Origin: G963665405 sp963665405
GTDB taxonomy: Bacteria; Chloroflexota; Dehalococcoidia; Lucifugimonadales; G963665405
Length of the DNA: 64,000 nucleotides
Assembly (NCBI GenBank): GCA_963665405.2
Contig: OY762261.2
Coordinates: 930,001 to 994,000, forward strand
Direction of reading: 5' to 3'
A model generated the notes under the pieces. That model was not told where the DNA came from. It ran no database searches and saw nothing but the letters and a program-made list of their open reading frames with translations. Both the position numbers and the translations under genes were made by a program. This document shows, piece after piece, positions 21,324 through 29,102 of the stretch (positions within the stretch are counted from its first letter, which is position 1; the number at the start of each line of letters is the position of its first letter).

Positions 21324-21716
21324 CTACCAGCTAATGCGAGAGCTGCCTCTAGATTTGGCGCCCCGAGCGATTATCGTTTCGTCTGGGTAAGCGACGGCAA
21401 TGAGATAATCAAAATCACCGTCACCTATATCCGTCCCTGGTGCTTCGTCTGGCCCGAAACTCTTAACCAACCTAACGAAATTATCACCGAGCTCCTTCGC
21501 CCGCTCTTTGGAAGTTGCGACCGCCACAACAACGGCTAATGACAGAGTGCGGCCATCCTGCCCCACCGCAGCGTCCAACACCTCCGTATAACCCCTGATC
21601 GACTGTATGGCCAGAGTTTCCTGCTCTTCGGTCAGTGTAGGAGGAGGTCCCTCGTTGCAGGCAACGATCGCGACAATAGTCAACAAGACAAACATAGTCG
21701 ATACGACTCGTGACAT
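21324..21716 (-). CDS. Small putative lipoprotein
   Basis: Protein of 130 residues with a lipoprotein signal: hydrophobic VSTMFVLLTIVAIV followed by Cys20 (lipobox IVAC). The mature part, about 110 residues, is mixed alpha/beta-looking with no family I recognise. GAGGAGG lies a few bases upstream of the ATG. It sits between pyrC/DUF2283 and carA on the same strand, but its composition and its export signal do not suggest pyrimidine synthesis. Function unknown. Confidence 0.7.
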   Translation of the reverse strand: MSRVVSTMFVLLTIVAIVACNEGPPPTLTEEQETLAIQSIRGYTEVLDAAVGQDGRTLSLAVVVAVATSKERAKELGDNFVRLVKSFGPDEAPGTDIGDGDFDYLIAVAYPDETIIARGAKSRGSSRISW

Positions 21717-21855
21717 TGAAGGCCCTCCTCAAATTGGTACGGTTCAGAGACCCACCTCTGCTTCGGCAATAGTTGCAGCCACCCAACTTTTGAGTATGGG
21801 ACCGTCCAGAGGCGTGTTCCTGTGTTTGCGGGCGAAGCGGCCAGTCACGAGAAGC

Positions 21856-22065
21856 TCAACCTGTCACCGCGAAGTCCAGCGCCCTGGGGTTCTCAATGCG
21901 GCTTGACGCGTCGAGGACTTCCAAGCCGACGATGTTCCCGGCCTCATCGTAGTCGACGATGATCCCCGGCTTGTCCTCGTCGCTCTCTTCAATTGCCGAC
22001 TCGCTGAACGTAATGCGCAGCACGTCGGATGCCTGGTCATACACGATCTTCATGGTGTTCTCCAA
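21856..22065 (-). CDS. DUF2283 family protein
   Basis: Small protein of 69 residues: KIVYDQASDVLRITF, then GIIVDYDEAGNIVGLEVLDAS. This is the DUF2283 pattern (YD...DvlYi.l...gi.ldyDe.G.ivGiEiL..S). The family is widespread, often next to toxin-antitoxin or unrelated genes, with no settled function. The start could be the ATG at 22065 or the one at 22053. It begins just past the pyrC stop, so it is read with the pyr operon. Confidence 0.85.
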   Translation of the reverse strand: MENTMKIVYDQASDVLRITFSESAIEESDEDKPGIIVDYDEAGNIVGLEVLDASSRIENPRALDFAVTG

Positions 22066-23403
22066 TCACGTAGCGTCGCCCACGCCGCCATGCACCACCT
22101 CCCCACCCACGAGCGTCGCGACGACCCTGCCCCTCAGCGTCGCCCCGTCGAGCGGCGTGTTCTTGCCCTTGGATGCGAACTTCTCCGGGTCGACGACCCA
22201 CTCTTCGTCCGGGTCGAAGATCGTGATGTCGGCCTGCGCACCGGCCTTCAGAGTTCCCGAATCCCTGCCAAGGAATCGAGCGGGGGCAGTCGTGAGACGG
22301 TCGATCAGCACAGGGAGAGCCAGCCGGCCGTCGTGCATCAGCGACAGCGCCGACCCCAGAGCCGTCTCCAGCACGCTGATGCCAAAGGCCGCCTCGTCGA
22401 ACGTGCACAGCTTCTCGACCCGGCTGTGAGGAGCGTGGTCCGTCGCGATGAAGTCGATCGCACCATCTTTGAGCCCCTCGACCATGGCCTCGACGTCCTT
22501 GCGTGAGCGCAGCGGCGGGTTCACCTTGGCGTTCGGGTCATATGCCGACGCCGCGAGCGGATCGAACTGCGAATCGCCGTCAATCAGACCGAAGACGGCC
22601 TCGTCCGTCAGCGTCAGGTGGTGAGGAGTCACCTCGCAGGTGACGTCGAGCCCATTCTCCTTGGCCCGCCGCACCAGCTCCACCGATCCGGCGGTGCTGA
22701 CGTGAGCCAGGTGAAGCCGGCCGCCGGTGAGCTCGGCGAGCGAGATGTCGCGGGCGACCATCGCCTCCTCGGCCGAGTTCGGAATCCCCTTGATCCCGAG
22801 CCGGTTGGACACCCACCCCTCGTTCATGGAGCCGCCCATGACCAGCTCGGGGACCTCGCAGTGGTTGATGATGGGGACGCCCAGCGCCCCGCCGTAGGTC
22901 AGGGCCTGGCGCATCAGGTTCGGGTCGTCGACCGGATGGCCATCGTCGCTGAACCCGATGCAGCCGGCCTCGGCCAGCTCCGCCATCTCTGCGAGCTCCT
23001 TGCCCCGGCTACCCAGAGTCACGCACCCTATGGGCAGCACGCGGACGGAGCCCTCCTCCCGGGCTCTCCGGAGCACGAAGTCGACGGTCGCCGACGAGTC
23101 GATCGGCGGATTCGTGTTGGGCATCGCGCATACCGTTGTAAAGCCGCCCCTGGCCGCCGCCCTCGTGCCCGTGGCGATCGTCTCCTTGTACTCGAAGCCC
23201 GGCTCGCGGAGGTGACAGTGCAGGTCGATGAACCCGGGACACACGACCATGCCGGAAGCGTCGATGACCTCGGCGCCGTCCGATGGTGCAATTTGCGCGT
23301 CGACACCCTTCACCAGGTCTCCTTCGACAAGGACATCCGCGATCCGGTCGATGCCCTGGCCCGGGTCGATGACGCGTCCTCCTTTGATGAGAAGAGCCGA
23401 CAC
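22066..23403 (-). CDS. pyrC: Dihydroorotase
   Basis: Class I dihydroorotase of 445 residues, which closes carbamoyl aspartate to dihydroorotate. Zinc-site motifs: DLHCHLREPG near residue 60 (the usual DxHxHLR), AMPNTNPPID, and ATDHAPHS near residue 305. The GTG start at 23403 is set by GAGGAG at 23413-23418 and begins the family-like VSALLIKGGRVIDPGQG. A much longer open frame runs upstream but lies within pyrB and is a shadow. Five bases separate it from the pyrB stop. Confidence 0.96.
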   Translation of the reverse strand: MSALLIKGGRVIDPGQGIDRIADVLVEGDLVKGVDAQIAPSDGAEVIDASGMVVCPGFIDLHCHLREPGFEYKETIATGTRAAARGGFTTVCAMPNTNPPIDSSATVDFVLRRAREEGSVRVLPIGCVTLGSRGKELAEMAELAEAGCIGFSDDGHPVDDPNLMRQALTYGGALGVPIINHCEVPELVMGGSMNEGWVSNRLGIKGIPNSAEEAMVARDISLAELTGGRLHLAHVSTAGSVELVRRAKENGLDVTCEVTPHHLTLTDEAVFGLIDGDSQFDPLAASAYDPNAKVNPPLRSRKDVEAMVEGLKDGAIDFIATDHAPHSRVEKLCTFDEAAFGISVLETALGSALSLMHDGRLALPVLIDRLTTAPARFLGRDSGTLKAGAQADITIFDPDEEWVVDPEKFASKGKNTPLDGATLRGRVVATLVGGEVVHGGVGDAT

Positions 23404-23408
23404 TGTCT

Positions 23409-24428
23409 CTAGCTCCTCTCTCTCACCGGCGTCACCGCCGTGTAGAGGACCGCCATTCGAATCGCGACCCCGTTCGTCACCTGCTCCTCTATGACCGACA
23501 TCGCCCCGTGGGCGACCTCGGAGTCGATCTCGATACCCTCGTTCATCGGCCCCGGATGCATCACGATCGCGTGACGTTTTGCCAGCTTCATCCGCTCCGA
23601 CGTGATGCAGTACATCCTCGAGTACTCGCGTAGCGCCGGGAGGTAACCCGCCTGATGCCGCTCCTTCTGGACGCGGAGGGGCATCACCACGTCGGCGTCC
23701 TCCAGCGCTCTCTCCAGCCTCGTCTCGATCTGCACCGAGCCGAACGGATGGCCCTCCAGAGACCGGTACCCGTTCACGAAGTCGCGGGGGATCAGGGTCG
23801 GCGGACCGCACAGGACGACCTTGGCGCCCATCTTTGTGAGTCCCCACAGATTGGAGCGCGCGACACGGCTGAAGAGGAAGTCGCCCACGACGGCGACCCG
23901 CAGCCCTTCGATCTTGCCCAGGCGGCTCTTGATGGTATACATGTCCAGGAGCGCCTGCGTGGGATGAGCGTGGCCGCCGTCGCCGGCGTTGATCACGCAC
24001 GCGTTCAGGTGCCGGGCCAGGAAGTACGGGGCACCGGAGTGCGGGTGGCGCATCACGATCGAGTCCGCGTTCATCGCCTGAAGCGTAAGAGCCGTATTGC
24101 GCAGGGACTCGCCCTTCTCGCTGCTGCTGCCGCTTGCGGAGACGTTGATGACGTCGGCGCTCAAGATCTTCCCGGCCTGCTCGAACGACACGCGCGTGCG
24201 GGTGCTGGGCTCGTAGAAGAGCGTGATCACCGTCTTGCCCCTGAGCGCAGGCACCTTCTTGATGTCCCGCTGGAGCACCTGCTTCATCGCCGAGGCGTTC
24301 TGGAGTACCTCCTCGATCTCCTCTCGCGAGAAGTCGTCAAGGTCCAGGAAGTGGCGGCGCCTGGTAAGACGGGACACCATGCCGGTCGACACGGCCGGAT
24401 TCTCCCGAAGACCTGTGGCTCTTGTCAT
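23409..24428 (-). CDS. pyrB: Aspartate carbamoyltransferase catalytic subunit
   Basis: Protein of 339 residues. The carbamoyl-phosphate binding motif STRTRVSFE lies near residue 70. HPxxGAP-like HPHSGAPYFL and GDGGHAHPTQALLDMYT supply the rest of the active site, and MHPGPMNEG is near the C-terminus. It joins carbamoyl phosphate and aspartate, the committed step of UMP synthesis. No pyrI regulatory subunit is present. The start overlaps the pyrR stop (ATGA). Confidence 0.97.
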   Translation of the reverse strand: MTRATGLRENPAVSTGMVSRLTRRRHFLDLDDFSREEIEEVLQNASAMKQVLQRDIKKVPALRGKTVITLFYEPSTRTRVSFEQAGKILSADVINVSASGSSSEKGESLRNTALTLQAMNADSIVMRHPHSGAPYFLARHLNACVINAGDGGHAHPTQALLDMYTIKSRLGKIEGLRVAVVGDFLFSRVARSNLWGLTKMGAKVVLCGPPTLIPRDFVNGYRSLEGHPFGSVQIETRLERALEDADVVMPLRVQKERHQAGYLPALREYSRMYCITSERMKLAKRHAIVMHPGPMNEGIEIDSEVAHGAMSVIEEQVTNGVAIRMAVLYTAVTPVRERS

Positions 24429-24964
24429 CCCTCCTCCTTGGCGAGAAGCACTACCTCGTCCACTTCGTCGATCTCTTCGAGACGGACCTGCACCTCTTCA
24501 TCCAGGGAGGTGGGCACGTTCTTGCCGACGAAGTCGGCCCTGATCGGCAGCTCTCTGTGGCCCCTGTCGATCAGCACGCCTAGCTGGATCGACGCGGGCC
24601 TGCCCAGGTCGTTCACCGCGTCCATCGCGGCGCGGATGCTCCGTCCGGTATACAGGACGTCGTCTATTAGGATCAGCCGCCGCCCCTGGACGTCGACCGG
24701 AATCTCTGTACGGTGCATGACGGGTCTCACCCCGCCCGAGATGTCGTCCCTGTACAGTCCGATGTCGACCGCGCCGACGGGCGCCTCCTTCTCCTCGAAC
24801 CCTTTGATCAGGACGGACAGCCGCCGGGCCAGGGGGACGCCCCGGGTGTGGATGCCCACCAGCACGACATCCTCGAGCCCGGCGTTGCGCTCGAGGATCT
24901 CATGCGCGATCCGTGCCAGCGCGCGCCTCATTTCGGCCGATGTCAGGATTACCTTGCCGGACAA
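24425..24964 (-). CDS. pyrR: PyrR bifunctional attenuation regulator/uracil phosphoribosyltransferase
   Basis: PRTase-fold protein of about 179 residues. The PRPP loop is LILIDDVLYTGRSIRAA, and ALARIAHEILERN near the N-terminus is typical of PyrR. With UMP bound, PyrR binds the leader RNA and lets the terminator form. The TTG at 24964 is chosen because the frame upstream runs back through the terminator hairpin. AGAGG in the terminator's 3' arm is the ribosome site. An ATG at 24931 is the fallback. First gene of the operon, controlling its own leader. Confidence 0.94.
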   Translation of the reverse strand: MSGKVILTSAEMRRALARIAHEILERNAGLEDVVLVGIHTRGVPLARRLSVLIKGFEEKEAPVGAVDIGLYRDDISGGVRPVMHRTEIPVDVQGRRLILIDDVLYTGRSIRAAMDAVNDLGRPASIQLGVLIDRGHRELPIRADFVGKNVPTSLDEEVQVRLEEIDEVDEVVLLAKEEG

Positions 24965-24966
24965 AG

Positions 24967-24998
24967 AAAAAACCTCTTGCCTTGCGACTGGCAAGAGG
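24967..24998 (-). terminator. pyr operon attenuator terminator
   Basis: On the minus strand, stem CCTCTTGCC (24998-24990) pairs with GGCAAGAGG (24981-24973), followed by six T (24972-24967). It stands between the promoter and pyrR and overlaps the pyrR ribosome site. Confidence 0.93.
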
Positions 24999-25053
24999 CT
25001 CGATCTCCTCTGAGGTGCGCCGGACCCATGGGTCTGCGCTTCGCCCTTGCCAG
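24988..25053 (-). promoter_or_regulatory. pyr antiterminator pairing
   Basis: On the minus strand, CTGGCAAG (25053-25046) is exactly complementary to CTTGCCAG (24995-24988). This pairing uses the 3' side of the PyrR-loop stem and the 5' arm of the terminator, so it excludes both. Confidence 0.85.
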
Positions 25054-25065
25054 CCTCGCCGGACT
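25052..25065 (-). promoter_or_regulatory. PyrR-binding loop (anti-antiterminator)
   Basis: Minus-strand AGTCCGGCGAGGCT matches the PyrR RNA consensus ARUCCNGNGAGGYU at every position and is closed by a CAG/CTG stem. It lies about 45 bases after the predicted transcription start. Confidence 0.92.
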
Positions 25066-25116
25066 GATTTAAAGGGGCGCTAAGTTGTCGAATGGAGCCG
25101 GGCTCCCGTTCCCGCT

Positions 25117-25145
25117 ATTGTAGCTCATGGCTCCCCTGGGTTCAA
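25117..25145 (-). promoter_or_regulatory. pyr operon promoter
   Basis: Minus-strand -35 TTGAAC (25145-25140), 17-base spacer, -10 TACAAT (25122-25117). Start expected near 25110, giving a leader of about 145 bases before pyrR. Confidence 0.8.
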
Positions 25146-25217
25146 TAGCGGCCGCCTGTCCCGGCGACCGGCAGAGTCGACAGGGCCCTGGACGCCGGTA
25201 TATAGCATCGCCCTGCC

Positions 25218-25246
25218 TTGACGCTCCAAAGCCGCAACAATAGAAT
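25218..25246 (+). promoter_or_regulatory. Promoter for the Nudix gene
   Basis: -35 TTGACG (25218-25223), 17-base spacer, -10 TAGAAT (25241-25246). Divergent from the pyr promoter, with about 75 bases between the two. Confidence 0.75.
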
Positions 25247-25328
25247 TAGTCATAAGGGTGCTGCATGGTCCGGGGTGACGAAAACGGGCCGCCGTGACAG
25301 TCGGCAAGACGATTCAGTACGGAGGCGC

Positions 25329-25775
25329 ATGGGAGATCAACTGCGGCCGAAGCTCGTATCCGCCGGGGGGCTGGTGTATCGGGCAGATGACGGAAGGATC
25401 GAGCTGGTGATCTGCGGACGCAAGAAGCCCCGGATATGGGCACTTCCGAAGGGCACCCCGGCTCCAAACGAAACTCATGAGGAGACCGCCATTCGCGAGG
25501 TCAGCGAAGAGACCGGCCTCGAGGTGGAGATCAGGAGCTTCGTCCGAAGCATCGACTACTGGTTCGTCCGCCCAACAGACCGTCTCCGATGCCACAAGAC
25601 GGTGCACTTCTACCTGATGGGAGCGCTGGGAGGCGACACCGCCCGGCACGACCACGAGTTCGACGAGGTGAAGTGGGTTCCCGTCGAAGAGGCCCTGTCC
25701 ACTCTGACCTACCCCGGCGAGGTACAGGTTGTCAAAGATGGCATTTCCATGGTCCCGGGGACGGCCACAGGTTGA
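25329..25775 (+). CDS. Nudix hydrolase
   Basis: Protein of 148 residues. The Nudix box is complete (G-x5-E-x7-REVSEETGL, about residues 39-61), preceded by the SAGGLVYR strand and WALPKG. This is the MutT/Ap4A-hydrolase-like branch, which cleaves nucleoside diphosphate-linked substrates. Exact substrate unknown. The ATG at 25329 has GGAGG only three bases before it, which is short spacing. Upstream codons in frame do not look like protein. Expressed from the promoter at 25218. Confidence 0.9.
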   Translation: MGDQLRPKLVSAGGLVYRADDGRIELVICGRKKPRIWALPKGTPAPNETHEETAIREVSEETGLEVEIRSFVRSIDYWFVRPTDRLRCHKTVHFYLMGALGGDTARHDHEFDEVKWVPVEEALSTLTYPGEVQVVKDGISMVPGTATG

Positions 25776-25788
25776 GAGCGCGCCACCC

Positions 25789-26381
25789 GTGATCCGAGGC
25801 AAGAAGGTCGTTTTGAGGGAGAAGCGGCTGGAGGACGCCGTCGACGACTATAGCTGGAGGGTCGACGACGAGCTCTGCCGCCTGGACGCCACCACGCGGC
25901 TCAGGATGTCGTACAACGAGTACCTCAGGTATGCCCGCGAAGAAATGGGCTTCTCCGGTCAGTGGTCCATGCGCTTTGCCATAGACACGCTGGACGGCAA
26001 ACACATCGGCAACTGCATGTACTACGACATCGACCTGGCGAGGCCGAGCTGGGCATCATGATCGGCGATCGCGACTACTGGGGTGACGGTTATGGGACCG
26101 ACGCCGTTGAAACGCTCTTGAGGTACGTCTTTGCTCAGGGGACTCTCGATCGCATCTACCTCCACACGCTCGACTGGAATCAGCGGGCCCGAGGCAGCTT
26201 CGCAAAAGCCGGCTTCCGCGAGGTCAAGTCCGTCCGGCGCAGCGGCATGAACTTCGTCCTCATGGAGGTACAGCGGGCGGCCTGGGAGGCACGCCCGGAG
26301 TCTGCAGACGACGCTGAAGCCCCGGTCGGCGAACCCAACCAGGGTATCTTCGAGGAGCCCAGGGCGGCAGACGCCCGGTAG
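25789..26381 (+). pseudogene. GNAT N-acetyltransferase, frameshifted
   Basis: RimJ/RimL-type acetyltransferase broken by one missing base near 26035-26045. The first part, from GTG 25789, reads VIRGKKVVLREKRLEDA to HIGNCMYYDIDLA and then leaves the family. The next frame resumes at once with AELGIMIGDRDYWGDGYGTDAV (acetyl-CoA loop) and continues to FAKAGFREV. Joined, the two frames make a normal GNAT with an extra tail of about 40 residues. This is either a true pseudogene or a sequencing/assembly slip. Modification target unknown. Confidence 0.8.
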
Positions 26382-26674
26382 CTCCCGTCCGTCGATCACC
26401 TCCCGATGGGGGACCGGCTCCGCCTCCTCTACTGATCCGCAGGCCCAGAGCCCTCGGGAGCCCCACGTCGTTCACGGCCGCCTGTAGTTGTGTCCACTTC
26501 CTCCTGAGGCCGCCGGACTTTTGGGGGTTTAAAACCCGCCGTTGGTGGCCAACGTAGAAGGTAATCGTGCGATCCGGTCGATGGCTGTGTCGGAGTGACG
26601 CACCTTGTTGACACGGTCTCGCGTCCGGTGCTACGCTCAAAGGCGCTGACTAAGCGCTGAGGCGGAGGGACGCG
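26382..26674 (+). promoter_or_regulatory. Intergenic region with promoter of the epimerase gene
   Basis: A strong -35 TTGACA (26608-26613) with an 18-base spacer and -10 TACGCT (26632-26637) precedes the gene at 26675. A small dyad GGGTTT-A-AAACCC lies at 26525-26537. Nothing else recognisable. Confidence 0.65.
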
Positions 26675-27622
26675 ATGATCCTGGTAACCGGAGCGGCGGG
26701 ATTCGTCGGCCGGCACGTCGTTCGTGAGCTGACCTCCAGAGGACACGAGGTCCGTGCCCTGGTCCGCACGCAGTCGAGGGCCGCGCTCATCTCCGGTCCG
26801 AGCGTCGAGATCGCCACCGGCGACGTCCTCGACCCTGGGTCGCTGACCGCGGCGTTCGAGGGCGTCGACGCGGTCATACACCTGGTGGCGATCATCCGGG
26901 AGCGAGGCAGCCTGACCTTCTCCCGCGTAAACCACGAGGGTACGCGCAACGTCGCGAACGCGGCTGCATCGGCGCAGGTCAAGCGCTTCGTGCATGCCAG
27001 CACGATCGGGGCGAGCGCTGATCAGACCACCTCGTACCTTCATTCGAGATGGCTCGCCGAGCAGGAGATATCCCAAGCTGGTTTCTCCAGCACGATTGTC
27101 CGGCTCTCTCTCGGTTTCGGGGAGGGCGACGAGTTTACCAACGTCCTGGCGGCCCAGGTCAAGCTCGCGCCCGTTGTCCCGATAATCGGCGACGGAGCCA
27201 CCAGACTGCAGCCGATTGCGGTCCAGGACATCGCACGGTGTCTGGTGCTAAGCTATGAGCAGGATGGCGTGGCGGGCAAGACCGTCGAGGTCGGCGGTCC
27301 GGAGCACTTCACGTACGAGGAAATGGTGGACCTGGTCATAGAGACGATGGGCGCCCGGCGCTTGAAGGTGCATCTGCCGCCTCGGCTCATGGGTCCGGTA
27401 GTGGCCGTCATGGAGGCGCTCATGCCCCGGTCGCCCGTGACTGTGGATCAGCTGAAGATGCTGAATCTCGACAACACGACGACCCTCGATTCGGTCGAGG
27501 CGAGCTACGGGTTCGTGCCCGTGTCGCCGAGAGGCAACCTCGACCACGTCCTCAAGATCGGCCTGCTCGACGCCCTCAAGATTAACCTCGGGACTATGCC
27601 ATCGCACATTAGAGACCACTAG
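26675..27622 (+). CDS. NDUFA9-like NAD(P)-dependent epimerase/dehydratase
   Basis: Atypical short-chain dehydrogenase of 315 residues. MILVTGAAGFVGRHVV at the N-terminus is the dinucleotide fold. VIHLVAIIRERG, RFVHASTIGA and TIVRLSLGFGEGDEF match the complex I NDUFA9/NmrA-type group common in Chloroflexota and cyanobacteria. The canonical YxxxK is replaced by YLHSRWLAE-like text, so catalysis is doubtful and binding of a nucleotide or quinone-linked role is possible. GGAGGGACGCG precedes the ATG. Likely first gene of the run leading to folC and fabF. Confidence 0.85.
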   Translation: MILVTGAAGFVGRHVVRELTSRGHEVRALVRTQSRAALISGPSVEIATGDVLDPGSLTAAFEGVDAVIHLVAIIRERGSLTFSRVNHEGTRNVANAAASAQVKRFVHASTIGASADQTTSYLHSRWLAEQEISQAGFSSTIVRLSLGFGEGDEFTNVLAAQVKLAPVVPIIGDGATRLQPIAVQDIARCLVLSYEQDGVAGKTVEVGGPEHFTYEEMVDLVIETMGARRLKVHLPPRLMGPVVAVMEALMPRSPVTVDQLKMLNLDNTTTLDSVEASYGFVPVSPRGNLDHVLKIGLLDALKINLGTMPSHIRDH

Positions 27623-27638
27623 ACTGATACACAGGTTT

Positions 27639-29102
27639 ATGAGAGCAGTTCGTCCAACGACAGGCGAAACCACGAGGACGCCCCCGTATTCTCCGGAGGT
27701 CGATGCTGACGACTGCAGGTTCGAGGCCGCCCTGGAGCGGGTCATGGGCCTCGCCGACTTTGAGCGAGTCATTCGCAGCCCGGGCCACTCGTCTTTTCAC
27801 CTGGAGCGCATCGGTCTTCTCCTGAGGCGGCTCGGTGATCCCCACAGGGCGACTCCAACCATCCACGTCGCCGGCAGCAAGGGCAAGGGAAGCACCGCTG
27901 CGATGATGGCCTCCATCCTGACGGCTCAGGGATACAAGGTTGGCCTCTACACCTCCCCGCATCTTCACAGCGTGGTAGAGCGCATCAGGATCGGACTAAC
28001 GCCCATCGGACGCCAGGAGTTCGCCGCCATCGTGGAGCGGGCCTGGCCGGCTGCCCAATGGGTCGGGGAGCGAGGCGGCTACGGAGGCGTTACGACCTTC
28101 GAGCTGCTCACGGCCTTGGCCTTCCTGTACTTCAAGCGCGAAGGGACAGACCTACAGATAATCGAAGTGGGTCTCGGCGGACGGCTGGACTGCACCAACG
28201 TGGTCGTTCCGGAAGTCAGCGTCATTACGTCGATTAGCCTCGACCATACCTCGATCCTCGGCGATACCGTGGAACAGATAGCCTTCGAGAAAGCTGGTAT
28301 CATCAAGGACGGGATACCGGTCGTGGTCGCGCCCCAGGCCGCCGGGACCTGGCCGGTGTTCAAGGAAATAGCCGGCCAGCGACACGCTCCCCTGGTGGAG
28401 GCCGGCGCGCTCGTGTCTCTGACCAGCGGCCAGGCAACGCTCGACGGCCAGTCGTTCGAGGTTCGCGGTCCGCGTGGCGGCTACAGCCTCTCGATCCCGC
28501 TGCTCGGGGATCATCAGCTGGAGAACGCTCTGACGGCGATTGCGACCCTCGAGACGCTGAACAAACGAGGCATTCCTGTGGACAGGAAGAGTATCTTTGA
28601 AGGGCTCGCCCGAGTAGAGTGGCCCGGAAGGATGGACGTACTTTCCGCGAACGGCCAGCTCGTCGCCGTGGACGGTGCGCACAACACCCATTCGATGATG
28701 AGGCTGGCGGAGGCCGTCCAGAAGTACTTCGGTCCGAGGCCCATGACCCTGATTTTTGGCGCGCTCAGCGGACACACAGTGGACGGGATGCTTTCTCAGC
28801 TCTCCAGGTTCTCGCCATCGGTGATCGCCGTTAGATCGAGGCATCCGAGGGCGCTGCCGAGCGGCGACATCGAGGCCGCGGCCTCGCGGCGGAATCTTCG
28901 CGTGCTGTTCGCCACCGAAAGCGTCGCCGACGCGACACAGCGGGCGCTGGCGCGGGCCGCTCCCGATGAGCTGATCCTCGGCACCGGGTCGTTGTCCGTC
29001 GCCGCCGAGGTAATCGAGGAGGTCGACGACATTCCCCCCGAGGTGTATCCCAACATCAAGCGTGCGCCGGTCGACTCCCCCAACGGGGCCAGACCGGGAT
29101 GA
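27639..29102 (+). CDS. folC: Folylpolyglutamate/dihydrofolate synthase
   Basis: Mur-ligase-fold protein of 487 residues. The P-loop is VAGSKGKGSTAAMM (about residues 76-89), followed by GLYTSPHLHSVVERI, LGGRLDCTNVV and VAVDGAHNTHSM, all FolC blocks. It adds glutamate to dihydropteroate and/or folates with ATP. The first 30 or so residues are poorly conserved, so a start farther in is possible. Its stop overlaps the fabF start by four bases, linking folate and fatty-acid genes in one transcript. Confidence 0.95.
   Translation: MRAVRPTTGETTRTPPYSPEVDADDCRFEAALERVMGLADFERVIRSPGHSSFHLERIGLLLRRLGDPHRATPTIHVAGSKGKGSTAAMMASILTAQGYKVGLYTSPHLHSVVERIRIGLTPIGRQEFAAIVERAWPAAQWVGERGGYGGVTTFELLTALAFLYFKREGTDLQIIEVGLGGRLDCTNVVVPEVSVITSISLDHTSILGDTVEQIAFEKAGIIKDGIPVVVAPQAAGTWPVFKEIAGQRHAPLVEAGALVSLTSGQATLDGQSFEVRGPRGGYSLSIPLLGDHQLENALTAIATLETLNKRGIPVDRKSIFEGLARVEWPGRMDVLSANGQLVAVDGAHNTHSMMRLAEAVQKYFGPRPMTLIFGALSGHTVDGMLSQLSRFSPSVIAVRSRHPRALPSGDIEAAASRRNLRVLFATESVADATQRALARAAPDELILGTGSLSVAAEVIEEVDDIPPEVYPNIKRAPVDSPNGARPG

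Noticed and set aside
23404..24000. Long in-frame N-terminal extension of pyrC
   Set aside because: It lies inside pyrB in another frame, and the GTG at 23403 has a good ribosome site and the family N-terminus.
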